64,000 bases of DNA, taken from assembly GCA_038503035.1 (NCBI GenBank), contig JAVSML010024584.1, forward strand, positions 1-64,000, given 5' to 3'. This document shows, piece by piece, positions 48,606 to 60,265 of this stretch. The translations under genes were made by a program, and so were the position numbers. The stretch comes from Crocodylus rhombifer (Eukaryota; Chordata; Crocodylia; Crocodylidae). The notes below the pieces were generated by a model. That model did not search any database, was not told the origin of the DNA, and worked only from the letters and a program-made list of their open reading frames with translations. Numbering within the stretch: position 1 is the stretch's first letter; every line of letters starts with the position of its first letter.

Positions 48606-50232
48606 GCTCTACAGATTCCTAATAGTACAACTGAACTGTAAAGCTTCAGCAGACTCTAAGGTCAGCTCAAGACTAAGGGCTAATGTAGAACATTGGGTAT
48701 GAAAAAGCAAATCGGTGTAGTTTTCTAGTGTTTCATATGAGTTCAAGGTAAAGATGGATCCAGACAATTGAGTATTGTCAGATTTTTTTTTTTTTTTTAA
48801 TTGTACAATTCTCGCATGTAAAATGCAAGGAAAGACCCATATATCATTCATGAGCAATTAATTGTATAACCAAACTTTTCAGTTCCTCCAATAATTCTGA
48901 CAACTGCATCTATAGGAAACAAGTGAGATGAGCACTGGAGTCAGTAAGGAAAATGGTTCCTTTTAATGGCTACATTTTTTCTTTTTCTTTTGAACATAAC
49001 CACTTCCAAGCAAACTTTCTGGTTAAAAAAATCATCTTGCTGATCATATAAAACAAAAACAATCTGAGTATTAAGATAACATGAAGGGTTTGATTTGGAT
49101 CTTCAAAAGCAAGAATTTGACTAGATTTTTATAACTAGAGTTTTATTGAATGCCTTTTTTGATTAGGTGCCATAAGATATGTTGCAGGTTACACTAGAAC
49201 AAAGTTCTCAGACCTGTAAAACTTCATGTGATTGAAGCAATGTTAATCTTTTAACATTGAGCTTCCCTGTGTTCACGTTTTGATCTTATCGTAGTTTATA
49301 AGTTCATTCTGTTCGTAAAGGTATTGCATACCGCTAGCAGTATTCACTTTTAAAAAATACAGGGTATTACTGAATATGATAATCTTTCTAAAGCCAAATG
49401 AACTTCCTGAATATACCCATTATATGCACTTGCAGAGGGGCATAACAGTGAATCGCACTTGTCAATGTGGCTCTGAATGGGTGATAAGTTTGAAATGACT
49501 TTTTTTTTTTTAAAAAGTGATTAGTATCAGTTGCTAACCTCTTTCCCTGATCATTTTATGTTGGTTTCTTTCTTTTTAGTTCTTGCATGAAAGACTCATA
49601 AGAGAAAACTGACTATAGAGAAACAATAATTAAATTTGCAAAAAAATGCCATGAAGATGGCATATGCACAAAGATATGGGATAGACCAGAAATATCTTTC
49701 CTAATTTCAGCATGTCTTACTTGTTACCTATAATAATAAATGTTTACACATGTACATTACTATATTTATGATATGTGGTTTTAAAGTTGATTGTTTCTTT
49801 TTTAAACCATTGTCTTTTGCCTGTAAAGTACTTCAGTCTTAGTAGATAGCACCTGATTATGGTGCAAGAGTTGAGTGCAATCTAAACAGGGTGCTATGGC
49901 ATCCCCTCAGCTAACTGAGCTTCTCCCAGTGGGCAGCTGCCTACAAGTGCCACAACTATCAGCAGTCAAAACTTATCTGCCAAAGGAGGGACCATGTCTC
50001 TTCCTGCTCTTCCCCCTCCCCCCCCCCACCCCGTTTCTGTTTGTCTTTCCCTCTATTTTCAATAAATTTGCTTCTGTATGTCATCTTTAAATTTAAGCTG
50101 TCTTGGAACTTAGGTCTTGCAGGAGATGCACACATGAAGAGAAAAATAACTGCTTAAGAAATAACTCCTGCTGATTCTGGCAAAGAACAGCCTTTGGGAT
50201 GTTTTTTTCTGGCCTTGCCAAGGCATCGTTAT
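48606..50232. other. MGAT5 intron, no feature seen
   Basis: AT-rich, with poly-T and poly-C short runs. No gene recognised. Confidence 0.6.
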
Positions 50233-50278
50233 GTAACCAATAGGGCTGTGCAGAGCAGGTAATATTTGATTCGACAGC

Positions 50279-50577
50279 CATGGGGCAGGAACCATATGGG
50301 ACTGGGGATGGGGCCAGGTCAGAGCCATGATCTGTTGCCTGCAGGCCTTGTCAATAGGTGCAGATTCTGCAGGCAGGGGCATGTTCAGAGCAGATTGCAG
50401 CTGTGGCCTGTCCCGGCCCCATGGTGTCACCACCCCATGATCCTGGCCCCAGATGCAGCTCCCCATGCACCCTGCCCACACAGCTTCCCAGAGCTGGTGC
50501 CAGGATTTTGGGGTCAGAACAGAGTTGGAACCTGCTGTTGGGCCTTACTGGGGGTTCGCAACACCTACAAAGGGGAC
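50279..50577. repeat. GC-rich module, second copy of 43684-43994
   Basis: Matches 43684-43994 nearly base for base, starting at 'catggggcaggaaccatatg'. It lacks about 15 bp present near 43920 in the other copy. It stops where the CR1 3' end begins. Confidence 0.9.
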
Positions 50578-53540
50578 GGGACCTAGACAGATCATCAAGC
50601 CCGACCCCCTGCCATGGGCAGGAATGACAGTGGGAGTGGGAGGGGTCATAAGACCCCAGCCAGGTGCCTGTCCAGTCTCCTCTTGAAGATTTCCAGGGAA
50701 GGTGAGAGCACCACCTCTCTGGGAAGCCCATTCCAGGCTCTGGCCACTCTTACCGTGAAGTAATTCTTCCTAATATCTAACCTAAACCTGTCTTCCCTCA
50801 GCTTGTGGCCATTGTTCCTGGTGACTCCAGGGGGAGCCCTGGTGAACAGACTTTCCCCGAGTCCCTGCTGCTGGCCCTGATAAGGTTGTTGGCAGCTACA
50901 AGATCCCCCCTCAGTCTCCTCTTGCAGAGACTGAAGAGATTCAGGTCCCTCAGCCTCTCCTCACAGGGCTGGCCACAGAGGCCCCCAGCCATATGAGTGG
51001 CCCTCCTCTGGACCCTCTCCAGGTTCCCCAAGTCTCTCTTGAAGTGTGGCACCCAGAACTGGACACAGTACTCCAGCTGCGGCCTGACCAGCACCGCATA
51101 GAGGGGAAGCAAGACCTCTCTGAACCTGTTAGTGATGCCCCTGTTGATGCATGACAGGCTGCGGTTGGCTCTGCCTATTGCTTCGTCACATTGGTGACTC
51201 ATATTCGTCCTGGAGTCAGTCCTGACTCCAAGATCCCTCTCTGCCTCTGTGCTGCTGAGAGGGGCAGCCCCTAACCTATAACCATAATGCTGGTTCCCTC
51301 TCCCCAGGTGCAGCACCCTGCACTTGTCCTTGTTGAACCGCATCCTGTTCAGATCCGCCCACTTCTCTAACCTATGCAGGTCTGCCTGGATGCGGTCCCT
51401 GCCTGCCCGTGTATTCACTTTACCCCACAGCTTGGTGTCATCAGCGAACTTGAACAGGGTGCTCTCCACACTCTCGTCCAGGTCGCTAATGAAGATGTTG
51501 AACAGCACCAGCCCAAGGACTGAGCCCTGGGGGACTCCGCTGCCCACACCCTCCCAGGTCGACTTCGACCCGTCCACAGCCACCCTCTGGGTGCGCCCCT
51601 GGAGCCAGTTTGCCACCCATGTGACCGTGCATTCATCAGTGCCGCAGTCCCTCAGCTTGCCTGCCAGAATCGGGGGGGGACACTGTGTCAAAGGCCTTCT
51701 AGAAGTCCAAGAAGATGACATCGACTTCCTCCTTTCCATCTAAGCTCTTTGTTACGTGGTCATAGAAAGAGGCCAGGTTAGTCAGGCAGGATCGGCCTTG
51801 CATGAGCCTGTGTTGGTTACCCCTCAACATCACTTCCCCTGCAGGGCTCTCACAAATGTGGCCCTTGATAATTTTTTCCAAGACCTTCCCCAGGATAGAA
51901 GTGAGGCTGACTGGCCTGTAGTTGCCAGGCTCTTCCTTCCTCCCCTTCTTGAAAATAGGGACCACATTGGCCTTTTTCCAGTCCTCAGGGACTCGGCCCG
52001 AGCGCCAGGAGTCCTCGAACAGCCGTGCAAATGGCTCCACAATGACACCAGCCAATTCCCTCAGCACCTGCAGATGAAGGTCATCCGGGCCCGCCAACTT
52101 GGACACATCCAAGCCCTCCAGGTAATCCTTAACTAGGTCTGAACTAACAGTGGGGGGACTGGCATCCTTCCCGGGCCTCTCTACACTGTCACCCGAGAGC
52201 ACCCCATTGTCAGTTGACAGGAACACGGAGGCAAAGAACTTGTTGAAGAGTTCTGCCTTCTCTTGCGCGTCCGTCACCAACTGCCCTGCCCTGCTTCGTA
52301 GGGGTCCAGTGTTACCCCGAGACTTCTTCTTGCTACCTGTATACTTGAAGAAGGACTTTTTGTTATCCTTAATCCCAGAAGCTAATCTAAGATCCAGTGC
52401 TGCTTTAGCCTTCCTTACCAAATTCCTACAAGCTTGGGTCAGGGAGGTGCACTCCTTGGTCCCTGCCCCCTGCTTCGACCGCCAGTACGCTTTTTTCTTT
52501 GCCTTCAGGCCAGCCTGGATATCCGTGCTCAGCCATGAAGGTTTCTTGGACCCTTTTCCTGCCTTCCTGCGCAGAGGAATTGCATCCTGTTGCACCCCAA
52601 GGAGAGCTTCCTTGAGGAAGGACCACCTTTTCTGAACCCCCATACTAGCTACCCCCTGGGCTCCGAGTGCCTCCCTGACTACTGCCCTGAGCACATCGAA
52701 ATTCACTTTCCTAAAGTCAAGCATTTGCTCTGTGCTAGTTAACCTCCCACCTTTCTCTGAATATCAAACTGGATCGTTTCATGATGGCTGGCCCTTAGCC
52801 TCCCTTGTACTAACAGCTCCCCCACCAGGTTGTCCCCAGAGGCTAACACCAGATCCAGTATGGCGTTTTCCCTAGTGGGGGCAAGTACTTCCTGCACGAG
52901 GTGTAGGTCCTGTACACACATCAGGAACCTTCGTGAGTGACTAGACCTGGCCGACTGCTCCTCCCAGTTAATGTCAGGGTAATTCATATCACCCATGACC
53001 ACAACATCCTTTGCATGCACAGCCTCCCCCAGCTGCCTGGAAAATTTCAGATCCATTTTAGCTTTTCTTCCTGATGTGGTGGCCTGTAGTAAACCCCTAC
53101 CAGATCCCTGTCCCCCCGCCCTCCTTGAAGTTTGACCCACAGGGTCTCAGTTAAGCCTTCCTCTGGTCCCATTTGGAAGGTAGAACTGGTATACTGTTCC
53201 CTGCTGCAACCCCCCCACCTTTTTTCCCCTTCCTATCTCTTCTAAACAACCTGTAGCCCTCTTGTCTACTGCCCAGTCAAATGGTTCATCCCACCATGTC
53301 TCCACTAGGCCAACCAGGTCAATTTTACTTCTTGCAAGCAGGAGAGCAAGCTCCTTCTGCTTGTTCCCCATGCTTCTTGCATTAGTGAAGAGACACCTTA
53401 ATCCCCCCTGTAGGAGCCCTGGGCACCCCCCCTTCCTGAGAGACAACTGGTCCCTTGGTATATACCTGACCTGTCAGTCATGAAAGCACTCCTTCCCCCT
53501 CTCCCCCTCCCTTCCCTTACTTTCCTTTCTCCCTCCTGCC
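50576..53540 (-). mobile_element. CR1 LINE, nearly full-length ORF2
   Basis: A - strand CR1 that starts in the 5' region near 53540, includes the endonuclease start (CLFTNARSMGNKQKELALLL, near 53390), the RT and the C-terminal domain, and ends in the 3' UTR at about 50576. It is the longest CR1 in the window and sits inside the hAT-like element at 50241-53719. Confidence 0.93.
50660..53446 (-). pseudogene. CR1 ORF2 remnant (endonuclease and reverse transcriptase)
   Basis: Reading from 53446 downward: endonuclease start with KIDLVGLVETWWDEP, then an in-frame stop (53147-53149) and an internal shortening, the VVMGDMNYPDINWEE motif, and the endonuclease end where the catalytic SDH is changed to SHH (RLRASHHETIQFD). 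After a frameshift the RT frame (52724-51699) has LAGPDDLHLQVLRELA, VPEDWKKANVVPIFKK, NYRPVSLTSILGK, NQHRL (usually NQHGF) and VDVIFLDF, where a TAG replaces the next residue. A second frameshift occurs in a 7-C run just after KAFDTVS. The last frame (51739-50798) has GVPQGSVLG, the intact FADD and the C-terminal domain. It is not functional. Confidence 0.9.
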
Positions 53541-53964
53541 CCAGGGAATCTAGTATAGGCTTGTCGCATATTTGACTCGCGCTGTTAATATTCAACTTCC
53601 AGTATTCGATTCGACAGTTATTCAACCAGCTGCTATTCAAGTCGACTTTCACTTTTCAAGGTAGAATATGTCGAATATTTGTCAGATCGAATATTAAGTA
53701 CAAGCTTTGCACAGCCCTAGTAACCAGCTGCAATTCCATGTGTGTGTGAAATATAAGGGATGTACAGAGAATCAGTTACAAATAGTAAAGGTGCAGGAGA
53801 TGCAATTGCCATCAGTGCTACTGCTTTAGGACAGCATTTTTTATTGTGTAATAATTAATTTTTGCTGCTTTCCTGTACTTTGCTTCAATTCTGTTTGTTC
53901 ACAGTAGACAACATATCAACCAAACTATTGTAATATATATATATATAAAAAAAATAGATGGCAT

Positions 53965-54050
53965 TTTGTAAAATATATTTATTGTAAAATATATTTATTG
54001 TAAAATATATTTATTGTAAAATATATAATATTGTAAAATATATATATAAA
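53965..54050. repeat. AT-rich minisatellite, 16-bp unit
   Basis: About five units of 'attgtaaaatatattt', the last ones degraded. It is bracketed by two copies of 'aaaatagatggcattttg', so the array sits within a larger direct repeat. Confidence 0.85.
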
Positions 54051-54191
54051 ATAGATGGCATTTTGCCTTGTCTGATCGAAAAGGAACAAAAGCAATGTAT
54101 TTTTGGGTTGTAATGCTGTGAATTCCTTTTTCGTGTGAATAATACACACTTTTTTGAAAGATGCTCCAAAATAATCCTTTAATCTGCTTCA

Positions 54192-54245
54192 ATGAGATGA
54201 TCTCCTGAGGTCCCTTCCTGTCCTGTTTTTCTATACTTCTATAAA
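54192..54245 (+). mobile_element. CR1 3' end stub
   Basis: 'gagatgatctcctgaggtcc' then 'cttcctgtcctg' and 'ctatacttctata' match the extreme 3' end of CR1. A very short insertion remnant. Confidence 0.75.
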
Positions 54246-55767
54246 CCTTTAAACCTATTGTCTAGCTCCAAAAGAATTGGGAAGGCTTAGTTATCATTGT
54301 ACGTCTTTGCAGGATTATTATTCCTGCTATTATAACTTCAGCAGCAAGACTTTGGGAATTCAGGGAGGATAAGGAAAATAGATGTCTCCAATATATAGAA
54401 GTCTTGTCTTTTGCCAACCTGGTTCTTCTTTTTCTTCCCTCAAAACAGAACACTGCTATTAGTGATATTCTACCTCCAGCACTCTTGCTTACATCCTTTA
54501 ATATAATGTTTATATAAATTAATAATAATTATATATTAGGCAGTATGTAATGATCAATTCCCTTGATACAAATGTCTTTCAAGAGTAAATGTATAGTGTG
54601 CAGCTGTAAAGAGTGCTTCTGTCAAAATTGTTGTTCTGCCTTTGATATAAATGTTCACTATCACTGCTTGCACTCTTTTACATACATGCTTATTATCATT
54701 GCTTAAACTGAGAGAATCAAGGAAAAAAGTGTTAGCTATCTAATGTTTCTTCATACTCGCTTAATGGTTATTATATCTTTATCCTTTCTTCTAAAGGACT
54801 GAGATTTGGCTAGGCAAACAAATTGCAACACTTAAATGCTAAGTAGCATCTAATTAAGGGGAAAACATTAGTGTCTTTTCCAACTATTTAATGTTTTGCC
54901 AACAAAAGTAACTTCTAAACAAATCCATTTTTATGGAGATGAAACAGTCACTTTTCAATTACATACAAATAGCCTCTGAGATTCTCAAAGTAACAGTTGT
55001 GTTTTGAACCTCTTTATCACTATTCATTTAAGAACCTCAGGTTATTTTTATAAAGACTAAGCCCCCCCAAAATGAAGATTTAATCAGCAAACTAAGATCC
55101 AATAGGTAACCTGTAATATTCACTTTTTTCTTGCTCAGGAAAATTTAATGTGTGCAGATTAAGTAACACATCAGAGGTCACACCATGAGGCAGTAACAGA
55201 GTGGCACATACAGTTGTTGCTCTTTTTCCTGCTTTAACCATGCACCATTCTTTGGTCAGGGTAAAGAGAAGCATGACACTGTAACTGGATTTTAAGTGTT
55301 GGCTGCAACATGATTAGGTTCAGTATTAAAATGGGGGAGTTGGTAGTTTCAAGGGTGGAATAATCAAGTAATAACTCATTCCAGTTATGAGCTAAATGTC
55401 CTTACATGAAACAACGAAAAAGCGGAGGTTAATACCCTTCGCCAAACCCTTGCTTCTCAACCCTAAGCTGAATTTCCCAAAAGATATGAGGGTATAGAGA
55501 TGGTGCAGCTCAGTCAGCAAAATCGTAAGTTTTCTTTCTTTCTGGATTAATAGGACAGGAAGGGTTCACAGGAGCCAGCTGGCCAGTGAGGGGCTAAGGG
55601 AGCTAAAGCAAAGTTCCCACCAAAATAAAGAATATAGGGGGATGTTGAGCATAGGAGGAGAGGAGACCCTTTCCCTTTTTTAAAGCAGTACTTGAGAGTT
55701 ACTGGTGGAGAGAGGGTATAGACTTGATGCAAATGCTAGTCATTGATAATGGGCCAGTACTTTAGAC

Positions 55768-55879
55768 CAGTGGTTTTCAACTTTTCTTCATTTGCAGACC
55801 CCTTTGAATTGTAAGTGTGGGTATTCACATGCTTCTGATTGATCATAGTCATCTTTCACAGACCCCCAGAAAACCACTG
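55768..55879. mobile_element. Short hAT-like MITE
   Basis: Begins 'cagtggttttcaac' and ends 'agaaaaccactg', inverted ends of the widespread amniote hAT MITE type. It also has 'gcagacccc' near the left and 'agacccccag' near the right. No convincing 8-bp duplication. Confidence 0.65.
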
Positions 55880-57890
55880 TAAAAGTGTGTTCGGCTGACA
55901 TTTGTGTCCCATTTTAAAAAAAATATTAAAATCAAAAGGGCTGTTCAAGTACTATAGTGCCTTTTGCCCAGTGTGTTGTCATGTCCCACTCTGTTCAATG
56001 CAGGCAGGTTTCCAGTACAATTACATGGTCTAGTTTCCTGCTGGCAAGCATGAAGGAAGGTGAACGTTTCTAGCAACTGTTAAACGAAAGTGTACAGTGT
56101 TCACTACATTGTCTTTTCTGTGTCACTCCCTCACTTCCCATTTACCTCTTCATTTAATGCATGGCTGAGTTTTGTTCTGCTCTAGATTACATTTCATGCA
56201 AATTGTTTGATGAACTAATGAACATTTTAGCAACTTGAAGCTTCAGCTTGCTGTCACTTACCCCACCCTGGCCAGTAGCAGACCTAAGGCACGAAACTCA
56301 AAGCAATTTGGCAGCTATGATGTTCACGGTGGGGGAGGAGTAGGGTTTGGCAAGCCAGAGCGTAATTGCGTGGGCTATTTCTGCTGCAGTGGGATGTCCC
56401 AAGAGCAAGGAACTCCAGGGGTTGGTGGTTGCTGAGGTTGTAGGTAGGCCCTGGGTTCATATGTGGTATGTGGGTACTGAGACATCTGGGCAAGGGGGCA
56501 GGCTCTTCTGGAAGAACTAGTGTGGCTAGCTACAGAGAAACAGAAATAGGGAGAGCCTGGGGCTTGTACTGATACCAGTACAAGGTTCTCTCTCCCAAAT
56601 AATTGTTTTTGCTCCTAATCCAGCTGGGAGAGCAGAGACGGGATGCTGTCACTGCCTCCTTAACAGGTACTACAGTAGACTTTAGCTGCCAGAAGGCAGA
56701 AATGAAAATGCTTGTAGTATTGCAACATCTCAGCTGATCTGTAGGAATGCATGACAGAACTATCCATTGCACAATTATTGCATTAGATGTATTGTAGTTG
56801 GCAAACCTGTAATACAGTGAAATGCCTGTCAGGCCAAATATAGTGTCCTTAGCATCCAACCATAGCAATGCTGTGTGTCCTAGCTGATAACCCCTTTTCC
56901 TGTAGCCTCCATTGTCACCTCATTTAACACACTCTCCATCTACTATAACTGCCTCATTGTTATCACATACAGAAAATGTGTTCAGAACATGACAAAATCA
57001 AAAAAAACACCATCCTGGCCAGTCACGTATGTGTAAAATAAGAGTCATTTCCCCATGAATTATCTTTTATGCTCTCTAATGCTTCCTCTTGTCTGCCAGA
57101 TCCACCATCTACATTGAAATGACCTCCTTCTAATAGATGTCACATGAAACACCAAGAATGTGTGTACTGTAGAACTAAAAAGGAGTTTTAACGGTTAAGC
57201 ACTAGTGATAATTCTGCACAGCAATGAGTTCAAGAAAAACAGATTAGTAATCCCATCTTTTTTCCCAAATTAGTAGTGCATTATGTAGGTTGCTTCTGTA
57301 CATTGTGTTACTCTAAGAAAGTATCCTTAAGGTATGTATACATTTCCCTAACCTAGATGAAATTGTAAGTACCCAATTTGAATTTTGTTTAGGGTATGGC
57401 AGTTAATATTTCTCACCCTTTTTTGAAATTCCCACAAGATATTAAAGAATTGCAAGACTTATATTTTATGTCTCATCAAGAACACTTCCTGTTCTATATC
57501 CTGCTGATTTATACTGTCACATCATGCAGTTAAATTAAGACTCAGTGGTAAGAAGTACATCCTAGTGAGAGTCTTCAGTGTCATAGACTTAGGTGGGGTT
57601 TTTTTCTTTTTGTTTGCTTGCTTGGTTGCTTTTCTTATTTTTCCTTTTGTGCAGCTGAGCATACCCAGTTGGATATGGGAAGCTGTGATTAAAGTAAAAA
57701 GCCTCTTACGAGACAATTTTCTGTTCAGGCCCCTGAGTTTGTAACTTAGTGACAGAAAATCTATAACTGAATAATGGATCTCTTGAGTTCTCATTGAATT
57801 AGTCAACAAATTGTATGTTGAAGGACAAGTACAAAGCTTGGCTAAATTGGTGGCACCACTTTAGATTTTAGATTCTGTATAATTGTAACC
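55880..57890. other. MGAT5 intron, no feature seen
   Basis: AT-rich sequence. The open frame on the - strand at 56530-56868 (112 aa) has no recognisable domain. Confidence 0.6.
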
Positions 57891-58750
57891 TAGGGGTCAG
57901 CAATGGTTTTGGGCAGAGTGCCAATAACACCTGTAACCTCTACTTGGAAGATGTTGATGTGCCAGGGGTGGATGGCAGGGGAGCCATGAGGTGCCTGGTC
58001 CTTGTGGCAGCAAAGCCCAGGCCCCTTTCCTGCCATCTGCCCTGAAGTGTGCATGCGTCTGCCACCAGCAATGAGTCAGGCTGGGGCTCTGCAGACCCTG
58101 GTGCAGTTGCTGGCAGACTTCCTATTGCCTGCTGTGAGCAGCCCGGGCTCGGTGGCGAGGACCTCCCCAGATGCCGGGCCAGCTGGCAAGTGGCTGGCAG
58201 GTGCAAGCAGTGTCACTGGGGTCTGCGGGACCCTGGCCCGACTCATTGCCAGCAGCGGGTGCACGTGTGCCTTGGGGCGGACAGCAGGGAAGGGATCCAG
58301 GCTGCGCTGCCATAACTGGGATTGGGCCCCTCATGACTCACCTGCCATCTTCCCTAGGTGCACATGCACCTACCACCAGCAACAAGCTAGGCCATGGCCC
58401 TGTGGACCCTGCGGCAGTTGCTTGCAGCTTCCCAACTGTCTGCCACAGCTGGCCTGAGCTCTGGGCTGGCCCCTGTTGCCTGCCACAGGTCCTGGGCTCC
58501 TCATGGCAGGTGGCAGGGAGGCTGCACACATCTGTACTAGGGGGTTGCAGAGTGCCAGCTCAACTTGTTGCCAGCGGTGGGTGTATGTGTGCCTTCAGGT
58601 GGACAGTGGGGGAGTTGCAAGGGACCCGACCCTTGTTGTAGCAGTGCAACCCCAGCCCCTTCCCTGCCATCTGTCCTGAGGTACACGTGTCAAGCAAAAT
58701 GCCTTTGAATGCCATCCTGTGGCATGTGTGCCAAGGGTTGCAGACCCCTG
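57891..58750. mobile_element. 860-bp hAT-like element with duplicated inverted modules
   Basis: The termini 'taggggtcagcaa' and 'ttgcagacccctg' are inverted repeats. The GC-rich inside contains two modules A (near 58036 and 58356) and two inverted counterparts A' (near 58182 and 58503), arranged A-A'-A-A' with a period of about 310-320 bp. The 'ccaccagcaa' and 'ttgccagc' motifs mark them. Open frames of about 150 aa here are by-products of GC-rich repeats. No target duplication is clear. Confidence 0.65.
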
Positions 58751-60188
58751 CTATATCCAGTGTCAACTATTCATTCCAACCTAATAAAAGCAAAAAACTG
58801 ATTTGGCATTAAGAAGTGATGGGCTTCTGCCGCTGTTTTGATAGCACTAGGCAATGTTATTTTTCCTCTTTAGAGCCTTGATAATGTTATATTAATACAT
58901 TGTTATTGACTGGCATTGCAGAGGACATACATTCTTAGAAAATAATACCAGAACTGAGCTGTTAGTTGCTTTTTAATAAGAAAAGATTTAGGTAACTAAA
59001 TTGATGAAGCTTGTTTAGATTATTGATTATGCAAAAAACAAATTGATCAGCAATATAAAACATATTTGATCTATTCTTGGTCTATTGCAGGATTGCTATG
59101 ATTTAATAGAGCAAGCTCAAAATATCTGTTTAATGCTGTGATATTTATAATCTACTTGCTTGCAACAAGTAAACCAATAAAAAAAATTCAAACATTTCAT
59201 CAGTATCTTGAAAACTAGTTTATCTCATTTTGAACAAAGTATTCCAGAAGGTCATAAAAACAAGGAAATATTGTATTAAAGGGACCCTTGCGTATCCATA
59301 TGGTCACGAACTTTGTCTCATCTTTATGGTATTTTTTTGCAACTGGAATATTAGAGTTTTGTTGCCAGGTGAACAGAAGTAATAAGCCTGCTAGGAGTTG
59401 TAGTCACAACTTACCATGGGTACCTAAAAAGCTTTTACATGAAAATGTAATATAAAAATATGTAAATGCATGTTATTGATTAATACAAATGTTGATAAAG
59501 GATATATAGAATCACATTTTCTGCACAAGGATGATTTTGTGGGCAGACAGGTACTGCAGTTTTGGGTTGGTTGTTTTTAAAGAGATGTACCATTTCGGTA
59601 TTTTCTTCCTGAATAGATGAACCACACCATTCACAGTGTTGCCAACCCCAGATATTCAAATATAGTGGTTCAGACCTTCAAAATAGTGAAATTAAAAAAA
59701 AAAAAAAAAGTATGTTGTAGTCTTCAAGCTATTCTTCACAAGCCTGAGAACTGGAGACTCTGTGCAGTGAAAAATGAGGTGCTTCTGTACTGATATGAAT
59801 CTAGGAGGCAGGGCTACATGAATTGCCTAGCTCAAAGCAACAACTGCAGAAATCATCAACCCTATTCTATGATTTCTGATGCCAAGGCCAGACAGGATAT
59901 CAGCTTAACTGTTCACAGTGAAATGTGAGCCATGGGTTATGTTGGTTTCCTTTCTCCTCCCTTGAACTCTCATATTCCTTAAGAACCAGTTTACCAAAAT
60001 AGAAACCTATATTTCACTGAGGGCACATATCCTCTAGTTGTCCTAATGTCACTGTTTTGGTGAAATAGTCAACTGTCAAATATCACTTTGAAGACTTCTT
60101 TATTTAAAGTTGTGGATTTATTAGATAATCCAGCAAATATGCACATCAAATTATATTACAATGATGTTCTGTGTTTTTTTCATTTCAG
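58751..60188. other. MGAT5 intron, 3' end
   Basis: AT-rich. An A17 run lies at about 59693-59709. It ends with the acceptor of the exon at 60189. Confidence 0.7.
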
Positions 60189-60265
60189 ATCTCATTAATG
60201 GAGCCCAAGAACAGTGTGAATTGCCTCCTATGGATGGTTTTCCTCACTGTGAAGGCAAAATAAAG
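60189..60265 (+). CDS. MGAT5: MGAT5 internal coding exon (start of luminal region)
   Basis: This 77-nt exon follows the exon ending at 36254 across an intron of about 23.9 kb. The acceptor is 'tttttcatttcag' and the donor is 'aag|gtaaag'. It enters in phase 1, completing the split Asp codon, and leaves in phase 0. The joined reading frame gives DLINGAQEQCELPPMDGFPH followed by CEGKIK. That matches human MGAT5 at about residues 136-161, with conservative changes (human has KCVLPP and DGYPH by memory). It carries two cysteines corresponding to human Cys145 and Cys156, which I recall as disulfide-bonded in the luminal domain. No frame damage is visible. Confidence 0.95.

Larger units (their letters stand above)
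50241..53719. mobile_element. hAT-like DNA element carrying nested insertions
   Basis: The ends are perfect 12-bp inverted repeats, 'tagggctgtgca' at 50241 and 'tgcacagcccta' ending at 53719, and similarity extends inward as 'gattcgacag'-type sequence. The flanks are gtaaccaa (50233-50240) and gtaaccag (53720-53727), an 8-bp target duplication with one mismatch, as expected for hAT. Its own sequence is short: about 37 bp on the left and about 170 bp on the right. The rest is a GC-rich module (50279-50577) and a - strand CR1 (about 50576-53540). Confidence 0.8.
53728..55767. other. MGAT5 intron with AT minisatellite and CR1 stub
   Basis: Apart from the two features listed separately here, AT-rich sequence with no gene recognised. 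Confidence 0.6.

Noticed and set aside
57940..58679. Several overlapping open frames of 60-156 aa on both strands
   Set aside because: All six frames are open in places because the repeat modules are GC-rich. The frames overlap each other and show no domain.
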